Positions 23,012-34,061 of a stretch of 64,000 nucleotides of DNA are shown piece after piece. The stretch is from Metaphire vulgaris. Lineage: Eukaryota; Annelida; Clitellata; Crassiclitellata; Megascolecidae. The notes under the pieces were generated by a model that was given only the letters and a program-made list of their open reading frames with translations, did no database searches and was not told where the DNA came from. Position 1 is the stretch's first letter, and every line of letters starts with the position of its first letter. Location: the NCBI GenBank assembly GCA_018105865.1, contig CM030856.1, positions 8,337,653 to 8,401,652 on the forward strand, given 5' to 3'. A program made the position numbers and the translations under genes.

Positions 23012-23083
23012 CCCTTTATTTACGGGCAATCCATATAACCATTATGTTGTGAATCCTGAATATCTGCCTTATGGGCTAAAGGG
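23012..23083. mobile_element. 72-bp piggyBac-type mini-element, divergent copy J6
   Basis: TTAA at 23008-23011 and 23084-23087 flanks CCCTTTATTTACGGGC...GGGCTAAAGGG. The length equals J1 and J2 exactly, but the interior differs, so it is a second subfamily. Confidence 0.6.
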
Positions 23084-23942
23084 TTAAAATATTAATTATT
23101 ATCATGTAAAATCATGATTGTGGGTAGTTTTTGAAGTATTGCATATAACATGTTAGCTTTCTGAGCTGTTATTGAATATTAAATTATAATGTCTGGAAAT
23201 TTTAATATTGATGTTTGGAAATTTAATCTTTTACTGCTGTTCATTTCAGTCTTGTTGATGAATCTGTAATGTGCCACATGCTGTACAAAATAATATGCAG
23301 TGTGGACATGTCTTAATAAACTGGATAAATGTTGCAGTCAAATGCAGTACATTCAGTCAATATACATTAGATCAGTCATAAAACCTTGTTGACGCCATGA
23401 CAATGATGTCATATGTGGCAAGTAGTCAAGCAATGTAAAATGCTGCCGTATCAGAATAGAAAGGCTTTGGTTGCACTATTATTGTTTATGAACTTCAGAG
23501 CGTCTAAAGCACCAATTTTAATACTCAAGAAGTATCAATCATTGGTAGATCTCCAAATACAGTACATGCTGCAAAAGATAAGGTCAATTCGAGATATCAG
23601 TTGTGCAAGCTGGGCAGTCTATGAATAAATGGAAAAAAGTAAAGAGAAAGTGGTATTGTTTAGCTCTAGATTTGATAATACTATGGTACTATTGTACAAC
23701 AAAATCACACTGGTGTTTGTTTTAGTATTGGAAAATTGGTGTTCAGGCTTCTGATAAAGTAGGCTAATTTGGGCATTAAATTTAGTGTGTGATGGTTGCT
23801 GCTGATCAGATGGCAGCAGCATAGCTGTTAGCCCATTACATTGCTTAAGTTCAACATGATTTGATTAATTAAATTTTTATGTATGGTCTGTCTCACTGTA
23901 TATTATAGAACACAAATCTTCGCCATTCTTCTGTAATTATTT

Positions 23943-24107
23943 CAGTGTTTATTCTAGGCCTTCTTTGGGGGGATTCCTCCCTAGTTTGAATTCCCCCTCC
24001 CCACAAAAATGTTTTTTTTGACATTTTGGCAAGTAGTATGATCTCCCGATGTCTTTTACCCCCAAACATTTTAGACCCCCCTGTCTAAGTGGCTAGAATA
24101 GCAACTG
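23943..24107. mobile_element. hAT-type MITE, family A, copy 3
   Basis: Starts CAGTGTTTATTCTAG and ends CTAGAATAGCAACTG. The 8-bp duplications aattattt at 23935-23942 and 24108-24115 are exact. Confidence 0.87.
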
Positions 24108-24176
24108 AATTATTTGTGGATGAATTTGGAATATCAGTCATGCCTTCACAAAATGAACTGTGCCAAAAGTGCACAC

Positions 24177-24199
24177 TGATGATGATGATGATGATGATG

Positions 24200-24252
<53 letters not shown>
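24177..24252. repeat. (GAT)n(AAT)n microsatellite
   Basis: About 7 GAT then about 17 AAT units. Confidence 0.95.
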
Positions 24253-24254
<2 letters not shown>

Positions 24255-25049
24255 CATCCAAGGTATGATTGTGGCTTGAAATTTAAAGTTGTTCTCTCCT
24301 GTGTTGACAATTTAATTTCAAAATATTTCAAATGATACACTTCAAATTATAGTTTTATGTTATTTTTTGAAGAAGTTGATTCACAAGAGTGGTAAGGCCT
24401 AGTTAGCAATACGGCAACTGGCTGGACAAGCTAATTAAAAAGATAATTTGGCCACACTGTCTATTCACTCAATTGGTTAATTTTGAGTAGGAGATGCAAT
24501 ATCAAATTTTAGATGCTCTCTGTAGTTTATTAAACACATTGGAGTACTACTTTTAAAAAAACACCATGTTGAGTGTATTAAGCAGCACCTATTAAGTAAA
24601 TTTCATAAGTTTTTGGTTAGTTATCCTAAATTGGTAGGCGCACCTTGAAGCAAATTACTTTTCTTAGTATCGATGCTGTCACGTGACTTACAGAATGTGA
24701 TATCAATGGTGCAATTGGTCTAGATTTTGTTTTGTGTTTTTTGTCCCATTTTATGAAAGGTTAAATTTATAAAACTATATATCTATTTAGTAACGTTTTA
24801 ATGGAAAGCGTTAGGCCAAGTTTAAAATTATCTCTGTTTAAGGATACAGAGACGGAGCGTTGCGAACAGTCATAAAATAGAGTTTAATTGTGCTGCATGC
24901 CCTTGAACGTCTTGTTTAATTCAGCCTTAATCTAAATCTTACATTTATATAGCGCCTTGTTTTAATTAACTAGGGCATGGAGTGCTACGCATACCATATT
25001 GATTCCCTCTTGGTCATGAAGAGCTGCTGCAATAACTACGTGACTAGGC

Positions 25050-25170
25050 AGTCACACACACACACACAAATATCAAAGCATGATAGTGCCCAGAAATCAA
25101 ACCCAGGTTAGCGGCGGTAGGTCGCTTTACCAACTGAGCCGTCGACTCCGATGCTTCTAAGGGACTGTAA
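25050..25170 (-). repeat. tRNA-derived SINE-like sequence
   Basis: On the minus strand GGCTCAGTTGGTAAAGCGAC resembles a tRNA A-box region, and CTGGGTTTGATTTC a B box, at about the spacing of a tRNA. The cloverleaf does not close and the sequence is flanked by repeats, so it is called a SINE remnant and not a tRNA gene. Confidence 0.5.
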
Positions 25171-25651
25171 CGTGTATGTTTGCTCAATTGCTGTTTTAAA
25201 ATTTTAAAAAATCTTTCAGAATAATGCAATGACATTTGCTGTGAGCCTGTGACTGATCTTAACTATACTTTAAGTGAACATTGAGTAATATATTTTACAT
25301 TTCGTATTGTTTGTATTATTCGTTCCAGCATCCATCTGCTGTCTGCACCATGATCAAACAAGTTCTCAGTCACAATTTCCTTCACTTCTTGCAGCATCTC
25401 CTCGATTTTTTAAAAATCCAAGCTTACGACAGTACTCTTTTAAAAATCATATCTCCATAGCTATATCCTCCCAACCATTATGACTTTTGGATAAAATGAC
25501 CCTGCCTGACTGAGCCTCATCTTTTGGCTATAACTGTTTCAAATTTAGACTAAGCACCTAAGTATAAGTAGGCACCACACTTCCACGAGAATTTGCTTAC
25601 TTACTTATTGCATGACGGTGTTTTTCATTACACAGTTTTCAGCTTCTAATC

Positions 25652-26538
25652 ATGGTCGGCCTATTGTTCATCAGTCGTTATGCTTCTTCATTGATTCGCA
25701 CGCCTGGCATAACAAGTTTGCAACGGCTTTCGCAAATTCGGAAGTTTGGAAAGTCACCGTTGAAATCAGCGATTGGTTCGTTTATTATGTAAATTGCTTT
25801 TATGATTAATTTTGGTGTTATTTATAATAAGTCAAGTGGCTGTTCGAGCATTTTTTCACTGTTATAAAATTAACTGATTAGGCCTAGTTACAAACCAGGT
25901 GTCTTAAACACTGTTTAAAAGTTAAATTATGGAAATAAACTTTGAAAATTCACCAGTAATTCAGCATACTGAAGAAAGGATAGCTTCTAAATATGGTTAT
26001 TTTTGTGGCATGTGATTTGCTTGCATTTTATGCTATCTTCAGACTTTATGAAAAAGGAGTTGAATTTCTGTCTCTTATATGGTGCAAAGGCAGATTGGTC
26101 ATCAAAGAAATAGAGTTTTATGTTAAATTGAACAGAAATTTGTTTATTTTATTGACTTTATTTGTTGCAATTTTTGTTTACCCAAATGCTACACTCTTGT
26201 ATAATTGGTGATTAACAAATGGCAAAATATTTATGTTTAGATTTAGGTGAGACACATAAACCAACCAATTTTCAAAGACGAATTCTTGTTTGGGCTGGTT
26301 CGTATAAAACAGCTGAAGAGGTACCAGATAGAGTTAGGTCTGTATCAGAAATGTACTTTCATCTAATCATGTTATATCAGGGAACTCGTTTATAACCATT
26401 ACCAGTATAATGATGCATTTGGACATTGGTTGTTTTTCACTTGAAGATGAAATTGTCGGTCAAAACATATCCGTGATAGTTCATGAATCAGATTCCAATA
26501 AATCAATCTTGGGCTCACTGATTTTGGTTAAGAAAGAG

Positions 26539-26574
<36 letters not shown>

Positions 26575-27804
26575 TATCACCACGGTTGACCATGACCACA
26601 GGTGATGACTTGGTGCCAGAGACAGGCAGGCAAGAGTGGAACCAGTTTGTTGCTGGAGCTGGTCGATCCATCTCTTTCTTGGGCAGTCAGCCTTGCTTCT
26701 CCATGAGATGTTGGGTGGGCTACTGGGGGCTAGATCAATGCAACAACATAGAATCTGGTTGGGTGGTATGGTCCAGGCAGTCTACGTGCTCGGAGAGCGC
26801 TAGGCGACGTCTGCGGACAGAGTGGAGGAGTGACAGGAGTCCAGCTTGAAGGAAGATGTCGGTGTTGGTGATGTGGTGGTACCAGCGGATCCTGAGGATA
26901 ATAAGCAGACTGTTTGGAAGGCCTTCAAGAAAAATGGGCTTTTGAGAACGGATGAGTTTTAAACCTGGATCTGACGATCTACACATCAGAAGACCACTTA
27001 GAAGCCAGGAGTGAATTCCAAAGGTTCAGCATTTGATAATGATAGTCCTTGTGTGAGGTTTATCTTAGCCCCTTAACTGGGGATCCCGGATATATCCGTC
27101 CATTTTACATTGAGTTACAGTTAAATGTTAAGGGGTTAAGTGTTGTTTCATCAGAATTCTTGTTGACAGCATGCTGCTCTCTGAATGTTGAGCAAGAATC
27201 ACTGCTAGAAAGACTGATTACAATTCAAAGCTTTGTTGATCATTAGGCCAGTGGGAGTTAGTGCATGTCTTCAAAATCACGAATATTGTCCGTAAATTTA
27301 GTCGACCGCACTTCAAATTCACTGTCAAGGTTTAGAACAAGATTCCAAACCGATGTTTTCCGCCTGGTTTACCCACCACAGACTGTCCTCTGGTTGTCTG
27401 GTTCTGGTTATAACCGAGTAGACGCTATATCCGAGTTCTGCTGCATTAGCAACAGTTTTTAAAGCATCTTCAAATTTCAGTTGAATAAATTTAGTGTTTT
27501 TTTAGGGATATGTTGGTATAAAATTCTGTAGCTATTTAGATTTCTTTTTTTTGAATGGTGTAGTTTTCTCTGGTTTTTCAGTACTGCGCAGTTAAAGCGA
27601 GCGATGGATCTGTTTCGAATTCGCGTCAACATTGGCATGGTGCTGTCGACAGTCGTCGGCTGTATCATCATGGTATATACCGGTCGCAGACTCCGAGACG
27701 AGGGAGTAACCCTCGAGGGCGAAGGAACAAAGAAGCGAGAAGAATGGGAACGCCTTGGTGCTGAAGAACGAGCGAAAAAGGAACAATCGAATCTGTCTAA
27801 ATGA
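25652..27804 (+). CDS. FAM162-like mitochondrial membrane protein, three exons
   Basis: Exons: 25652-25775, 26247-26337 (or from 26241) and 27582-27804, all GT-AG with agreeing phases, giving about 145 residues. The N-terminus (MVGLLFISRYASSLIR...) is basic and Ser-rich with no acidic residue in the first 40, as expected of a mitochondrial presequence. Then comes the FAM162 core: KPTNFQRRILVWAGSYKTAE-VPDRV, matching the family's conserved W-G-[KR] region, and one membrane segment around VLSTVVGCIIMVYTG. The tail is charged and Lys/Glu-rich. Vertebrate FAM162A is a mitochondrial protein linked to hypoxia-induced apoptosis; that function is not assumed here. A and B paralogues cannot be separated by eye. 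A polyadenylation candidate is at 28136-28141. Confidence 0.82.
26541..26577. repeat. (ATC)n microsatellite
   Basis: About 12 ATC units in intron 2 of the FAM162-like gene, next to a LINE-like remnant. Confidence 0.9.
26620..26960 (-). pseudogene. LINE retrotransposon remnant (RT ORF C-terminal tail)
   Basis: The minus-strand frame with LRIRWYHHITNTDIF, LQAGLLSLLHSVRRRRLALS and EHVDCL resembles the 'ILGIRW..-VTN.EVL..AGL.SI...-RRLRWLGHV.RM' tail of many non-LTR retrotransposons. Stops follow directly. It lies in the FAM162-like gene's second intron. The clade was not determined. Confidence 0.55.
27069..27135. mobile_element. piggyBac-type mini-element, copy J4
   Basis: TTAG (27065-27068) and TTAA (27136-27139) flank CCCCTTAACTGGGGATCC...GTTAAGGGG. 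The core TCCATTTTACATTGAGTTACA is in the opposite orientation to J1. In the FAM162-like gene's intron 2. Confidence 0.75.
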
Positions 27805-28135
27805 AGCTCGTGCTTTCATTGTGAAGAAATAATTATTTAAAAAAATTAGGTTACCTTGGCAATGACAACCATCGGATGATGCGCGATGCGTCCAGGAACT
27901 GTTTTTGCTTAGTATGTTTTGAATGAGCGTGGTAACTGTTACTAAAAGCACCTGTCGTATTGAAAAAAGCATTTAGTAAATTATTGGGTTTAAAAGCCGT
28001 GTTCATTTCTAATCATTATCGATTTGCAAATGTGTGAATGGTAGTTTGCTGGGTCTTGCAGACTGGTGTTATGTAAGGTTTTGTTGAATGACCTTATGTG
28101 CAGAATATATCTGTGATGTTGCTTCGCTATTTGGA

Positions 28136-28141
28136 AATAAA
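28136..28141 (+). terminator. Candidate polyadenylation signal of the FAM162-like gene
   Basis: AATAAA about 330 bp after the stop codon. Confidence 0.4.
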
Positions 28142-28644
28142 TCTTAACATTGCCAAGACTGCAGATCTGTTTGTCATCATTATTAAATGCATTTTGATGC
28201 CAAATATTAGATGTTAGTTGTTACCGTGGTCAGAAATTCACAATTTAAACCGAATTTTGACTTTTTGCAGATTAAGTAAACAGAATTAAGTAATCAGTGT
28301 CTCAAATATGTTACAATGTTTGATAATCATTCTTTGCAATTTTTGCATTACTTAATTAATTGCAGTCACAAAATCAGCATGAGTTTTTTTGTAAAAATTA
28401 TTCTTATATTGAAATCAATGCATTTTTACTTAAAGATTTCATGGTGTATATTTATGATCATTAGTTGAAGAGTAAGTAAGTAAGATTTCACGAAATTCTA
28501 CAGCACTTTTGTTTGTAGCACCTGAGTAGCTGCTTAATCTTTGACATTTAAAGAGATGGCATAGAGTTGTGGTTTGATGACCATAGACACATCAAGCAAG
28601 TTGATGCATACTCGCTTGGATGTAATTGAATTGCTAATACTAAG

Positions 28645-28812
28645 CAGTGGCGGCTCCACGGGGGGGCCGTGCCCCCTATTGAGTGCCTGGCCCCTCTGTT
28701 GGGACCTATACTACTTAATGATACATACATTAAACAACAAATGGTTGGCCCCATGTTTAGAAGTTTCCACCCCAACGGCCCCCCCACTTGCCAAATCCTG
28801 GAGCCGCCAGTG
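28645..28812. mobile_element. hAT-type MITE, family B (TIR CAGTGGCGGCTCC), copy 1
   Basis: Starts CAGTGGCGGCTCCACGG and ends CCTGGAGCCGCCAGTG. Exact 8-bp duplications atactaag at 28637-28644 and 28813-28820. The interior 'ttgagtgcctggccc...ttgccaaatcc' is shared with three copies near 59.3, 60.9 and 63.1 kb. Confidence 0.88.
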
Positions 28813-28820
28813 ATACTAAG

Positions 28821-30239
28821 CGGCATTTAACTGAATTGATATAGGCACCTAAATAGTGCAGTAGTAGAATTGCAGTGAGTGATTGGAAATTAAGTGACCT
28901 GGGGTGGATCCAGGAAATTAGTTTGGAGGGGTCACCTGGTGTATTTTTTTCCTTTCAGCCTTGCCCCACCCTTCCATATGGATTGATGCATGATGTTAAA
29001 ATTATTAAAGAAAAGACCACTTGCTTGTTTATTCTTCTTGCCTTTATAAATTTCGGTTTTTTGTCATGATGATAAACATAGCCAATATTATTTTTACGAG
29101 GGATGGGATGTCCATTAATTACGTCAACGAAATAAGGGAGGGGTGTTTGAAAGAGTTTGACGCTTGTTGACGTGGGGAGGGGTAAAGATAAATTGACGTC
29201 AACAATTTTATTTTTACAATAAATTTAATAAGTCAAAAATTAATTTCCACGATTCTATTTTAGCATAAAAGCCAGCCGTATAAAATATTTTTAGGAGATT
29301 TTGCCTGCGTACGCTGTGCAAACTAGGGAGGGTTTGAAAATATGCCTTTTTGCGTACGTACTATATGGATGAGCCCTAAATAAGAAGAAGTGACTAAACC
29401 GTATGCCGGGAAGTGAATTTCAATTTTAAAATGGAAGAACCCGAACATCTGTTGTTGAAACACGAATTATATTAATAATTAGCTTTATAAATGCGTTTGA
29501 CGATTAGCAGCATTAGGCCTACGAATGATTCTCTCAGATTGAGTGATGTGGCAGCAGATACCTTAGCATGATTTAAAGTGGCTTAGCCTACTGTAGCACT
29601 AGCATTGTCCAATTTCAAACAGGGTATCAATTTTATAATATTTTTGTGGTCTATAAAACCTGTAATAGAACCAGCTCTCTTAAGCGCCATCTTATCTCTC
29701 GATTGATTTTTTAGACATTTGACAGAGAATAGATTCCTGAAAGACTTTGTATAGTGTCGTTTCAAATGGCTCATTATTTTTCGTGGCATTTCGAAAGCTC
29801 TAGAAAAAAATTAAGACAGAATATATTGACAAATCTAGTACGGTTTGACACAGAAAAGATGGGGACACAAGAATATGTGGTTTTAATTCGTTTCATCACT
29901 CTTCTGAATTTTTGCATATCTATAGCCTACTGTAGCACTAGTCCTTGCCTTGTCCAATTTCACACAGGCCATGTTGGCCCACCCAATATTTGGCTTGTGG
30001 CGCCCTTCATGCCATGGGCGGCACATGTGGAGGGGTCGGCAAATTGAGCGTTGATGACCTTTTTTTGCTTGTCAGGCCATTTTATATAGCTAATGAACTT
30101 TTTTTGTTTGTCAGCCTATTTCATATAGCTGATGACCTTTTTCTTGTTCTTTGCTTGTCAGGCATAAGAACAACAGATTGGGGAGGCGGCATTTTTTCAG
30201 AGGCCATGAGCGGCACAAGACCACGCTACGCCACTGGCT
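28821..30239. other. Repeat-rich spacer
   Basis: No gene seen. Contains a relative of the element at 37465 (GTCCATTAATTACGTCAACG near 29112, with an end CATCC/GGATGAGCCCT near 29375). A sequence shared with 48530-48760 lies at 29605-29660 and 29770-29930. A 40-bp direct repeat (about 29584-29622 and 29928-29968, 'tactgtagcactag...ttgtccaatttc') is also present. A relative of the element at 348-870, with the shared motif, is at about 30010-30235. Confidence 0.5.
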
Positions 30240-30345
30240 GACGGAGCGGGTTCAAGCCCCGTTAGTGCCCCTATAGTGGTTTTCACACAGGCAGTAATGC
30301 CTTCTAAGCCACTTTAAATCATGCTAAGTATATATGTCAATATCT
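30240..30345 (+). repeat. SINE-like repeat S1
   Basis: GAGCGGGTTCAAGCCCCG looks like a tRNA B box. It is followed by 'ctatagtggttttcacacaggcagtaatgccttctaagccactttaaatcatgctaag'-like sequence that recurs at 54.6, 57.3, 58.1 and 61.1 kb, often ending in an (AAT)n or (ATT)n tail. Confidence 0.55.
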
Positions 30346-31590
30346 TAATGCCTCAATTAAGCCTTCCCTCACTAAAACCCTCCGTTGAAATACATGCATT
30401 TCAACTTTTCCAATTTATTGACCGCCTATAGCTATTTAACAAATGCATTACGGCGCATCTTCGCAGCGTCTAAAACAGCGGACAGCGCTCGATACGACGA
30501 CGAACTGAACGACAGTCCTTCCGACTCTGAAGTCTAGCTTTTTCACGGCGATGACAGCACATTGTTCCCATCGACCGTGGGTTCGTTATACTCCTTCGCG
30601 AAATGAAGGCAGACCAAGGACGCCGTGTTATATTCCCGTCTCTTCGCGGCAGTGGCGTCGCCAGGAATTTTGGGTTGAGGGGGGCAAAAAAGTGGCTGGC
30701 CTGTCAGATTCCTTACCCCACTCCACCCCCACCCCACAAAAAACTTTCTCACCGGATTTGCGCGAATCTGATAGGCGGTCTGGGGTCAGGTTGGGGGGGG
30801 CAGTTGCTCCCATTTGCCCCCCCCCCCCAGTGCTCGAATTGTGAGAAAATGAAAGGGGGTCATGGCGTATTATCAGAGACAGCCCCACTGCCTTATGTAA
30901 ATACCACTGGTATACCATTTTAAAGGGGTTGAACCCCAGCAATTCGAGCTCTGCCCCGTGGCGACGCAATCGTGGCACCAAGCAAGAGCGCATGCTCTTT
31001 AGAGTCTAGTAGCCCGTCTTCACTAAGTCATCGGCCAAATATAGGCCTATCTGCTCTGCCTTCGACGCCGTCAAATGGATGTACACTTTTCTCCGGCTGC
31101 AAATTAAATGCTGCGATCGACCAGCGTGCAGTATATACACTACCTGGATTCTTTGTAGTCTGTCGATGGAAAGAAATCACAGAATGACGATCATATAATC
31201 GTCGTATTTTTATTTGTTATTTATATTAGCTGAAGATTTTCATCGTTTCGGAAACAACTCGGGGAATATAATATCTCAATAGAAATTCTTTCAAACGGCA
31301 GGCGATCTAACTAGTAACGATTGAAGACAGCGACACAACAAATACTGTGATGATCGATCCCAGTGATTGAATTTCAGCGATTTGTCTGCCTAAAATCAAC
31401 GCTTATATTCTGAGAAAGGATTATACGCAATATATCGCCGCGTTTCAGTTTCTAATCGAAAGCAAAAGGATCATGCTACTGACAGTTCACGGTAGGCCTA
31501 ACCATACAAATAATTATCATAGGAACCATTAACGCATTTATATTCCTCAGCAAATGCAATGTGATGTAATTTCTCTTTTATACGGCAACG
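30346..31590. other. Spacer with one probable MITE end
   Basis: CAGTGGCGTCGCCAGGAATTTTGG at 30650 looks like the start of a hAT-type element, followed by G- and C-runs up to about 30835; a possible partner end ('gtggcgacgc') lies at 30959-30968. The far end and duplication were not resolved. Nothing gene-like. Confidence 0.35.
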
Positions 31591-31599
31591 GCTGAATGA

Positions 31600-31790
31600 G
31601 GGCGGATTGCCAGCCTTTCCCTCGCCGCCTTTCCTTCCACCGAGTTACTACCCGATGACAGCTGAGTCGACTGGGGCGCTTGGGGCAAAAACACCCGAAG
31701 AGTTTCTGCCGCGACCGGAAGTTGAACCGCGGACCTTAAGATTGGCAGACCAGTGCGCTAACCACTGCTCCACTGTATATTTTTGTGTTT
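31600..31790 (-). repeat. tRNA-derived SINE-like sequence
   Basis: On the minus strand GGAGCAGTGGTTAGCGCACT resembles an A-box half, and CCGCGGTTCAACTTCCGG a B box. It is followed by unrelated sequence, as in a SINE. Confidence 0.5.
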
Positions 31791-32379
31791 TGCATGTTGG
31801 TACACGCGATTTAGTTGGCAGAATGTTAAAGGCACGTTTTCGTAGATAGCGAACTGACTTTGCCTCTTATCAAAAGTCCTAAAGTGGGGAGGTAGGGTGA
31901 TTGTCTTAGGCCTATACTTATCATAGGCCTACTTAGCTACATCACAGTTTTTGGTCACTCAGCAATAAATTGTAAATAAAGTCTTTATAAAGGCACAAGA
32001 GTTTACCGTATTAATTCGAATATTGCTTGAAAGCTCTGCGATTGGAACTATGCCTCAGACGCTGCCAGGGAGTACACGACCCCCCCAGCCCCCAGGCTAA
32101 ATTTATGACGGCAGATTCCGCTAGGAGAACTAAAGACTGTAAATGATGCTAATGATGCTGATGCTTATGCTGGTGGTGGTGGTGGTTATGATGATGATTA
32201 CATCTTTTTTACTTCAGTCAAATATTTTAACGTTGGATTTTGTAAACTGCACATAAAAAGTAAGTCTTAGCCGATTGTTATATTTTATACGCATTTATAC
32301 GTAGATCCTGAAAAGTGTATTTGTCATTTTATTTCATAAATCTGCATATATACATATTATATATTATATATGAACCTTG

Positions 32380-32406
32380 CGTCAATGTCAAGGTGGCTAG
32401 AATAAA

Positions 32407-32474
<68 letters not shown>
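32380..32474. repeat. Family A MITE end abutting an (AT)n tract
   Basis: GTCAAGGTGGCTAGAATAAACACT (32386-32409) is the right end of family A, cut off and followed at once by about 33 AT units ending 28 bp before the GPCR start codon. The other end of the element is missing. Confidence 0.7.
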
Positions 32475-32477
<3 letters not shown>

Positions 32478-32501
32478 CTGATTGATAACATTTTAGCTGC
32501 C

Positions 32502-33602
32502 ATGAACGGAATCAGATTCGATCTGCAACACGACCAACAACACATGAAGGCCATTGCCATAAATAGATCGAACTACACGCATCACGTGATCATCGCCGAC
32601 GACGACGACGTCACCATGACAACGCTATCGTTGGAGATCCGTCTCCATGACGACGACGACGTGGAGTTGAACATGTTCGACGTGCTGATGGGAGTGTGGA
32701 TTCCGGGACTGATCAGCGTCTTTGGAATCATCGGGAACCTTTTATCTCTCTGGGTCCTCTCCAGGGACCCGGAGGGCTCCTCGGCCACCTTCACGTCGTT
32801 GAAGGCCCTGGCCGTGTCCGACGTCGTGCTCCTGGTGTTCGCCCTGCTCCAGCAGATCGTCCCGATGTACTGCGAGATCGGCGCCCGGCGGAACCGCTTC
32901 TGCCTTCGCACGGCCGGCTACCTGCGCGTCTACACCTGGCCGGTGGTCTGCATCGCCCAGATGGCGTCCATCTGGATGACGGTCCTCATCTCCGCCGAGC
33001 GGTTCGTCGCCATCTGCGCCCCGCTGAGGGCCGCGTCCCGGTCGGCGGAAAAGAACAAGATCCGACGCCTCGTCGCCCTGATCGCCGGCGCTTCGGTCGT
33101 CTTCAACCTGCCTCGCTTCTTCGAGTTCACTCCGAAGGTCGAATTCAACCCGTCCTTCAACCTGACCCAGGTCGTGCTCGGCGAAACGGAGATACGGCAC
33201 GACGCCACCTACCGGTACCTGTACAACACCGCCCTCTACTGCCTCGTCATCTACGCCCTGCCGTTGCTCATACTCACCTACCTCAACGGGCGGCTGGTAC
33301 GGGCGCTGAAGAAGGCGCGGCGCAACTGGCGGTTTCTGAACACGAACCAGAAGAAGGAGATGAAGGCGACCAAGCTGCCGCTGGTCATCGTCACGGTGTT
33401 CTTCGTCTGCGGGACCGAGTCGCTGCTCGGGTTCGTCCTCGACGCCGTCTTTCTCAGCTCGCAGCGCTGGCTGCAGGTCTACACGGCCGTCGTCAACGTA
33501 CTCGTCATAATCAATTCGGCCGTCAACTTCCTCCTGATGTTCTTCTTCGGAAAGAAGTTTCGGCGCATGCTCGGCGACGCACTGCGCTGCCGACGGACCC
33601 GG
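32502..33602 (+). CDS. FMRFamide-receptor-like class A GPCR, intronless body
   Basis: Seven membrane segments at about residues 64-87, 97-120, 143-168, 188-206, 240-262, 292-318 and 325-349. Class A marks: GN in TM1, SLKALAVSD in TM2, ERF in place of DRY (166-168), and NLPRFFE at the end of TM4 (202-208), typical of FMRFamide-type and related neuropeptide receptors. The TM7 motif is NSAVNFLLMFF in place of NPxxY. Predicted N-glycosylation sites: N21, N24 and N220. C134 is the usual TM3 cysteine, but the second extracellular loop (about 210-239) has none. The start at 32502 is the first ATG after the AT tract; M15 is an alternative. The frame is GC-rich, unlike its neighbours. The C-terminus is unresolved: the frame stays open to 34061 through a CT microsatellite, and a good donor (CCCGG|GTGAGAG) ends the believable sequence at 33602. 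It might be a retrocopy or a naturally single-exon receptor. Confidence 0.85.
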
Positions 33603-33674
33603 GTGAGAGAAACAGATCGAAAAACAACACCTCAATGTCACTGTCGTTCAAGGAATCGTCGATGTAGAACGTTG

Positions 33675-33678
<4 letters not shown>

Positions 33679-33755
<77 letters not shown>

Positions 33756-33900
33756 GTCTCTGTCTCTCTCATTCTCTCTCTCTCTATCATTCAATCTCTC
33801 TTTATCCCTTTCTCTCTCTTTCGCTTTCTTTCCCTCTCCTTTATTTCTCTTTTTTTTCTCTCTCTCTTCTCTCTTCCCTCTTTCTCCCTTTTCTCTATCT

Positions 33901-33934
<34 letters not shown>

Positions 33935-34011
33935 CTCTTTCCTCGCATCTCTCTTCTCTCTTTTTTCTTTTTATTTTTTCTTTCTTTTCTCTCTTCCCTC
34001 TCTCTTCTTTT
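33679..34011. repeat. (CT)n tract and pyrimidine-rich region
   Basis: About 75 bp of pure CT followed by about 260 bp that is almost all pyrimidine on the plus strand. It carries the GPCR frame on as Ser/Leu/Phe, which is not credible protein. Confidence 0.92.
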
Positions 34012-34061
34012 GTACCAACGGCTACTTCAGTCGATCACACCACAATCGTTCCGGGACATAA

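Noticed and set aside
33603..33615. A 13-bp 'intron' (GTGAGAGAAACAG) that would change the GPCR frame
   Set aside because: It is far below any workable intron length.
32696..33667. 323-codon plus-strand frame and 299-codon minus-strand frame over the GPCR
   Set aside because: They are shadows of the GC-rich receptor frame, with Arg/Pro-rich or acidic low-complexity products and no domain.
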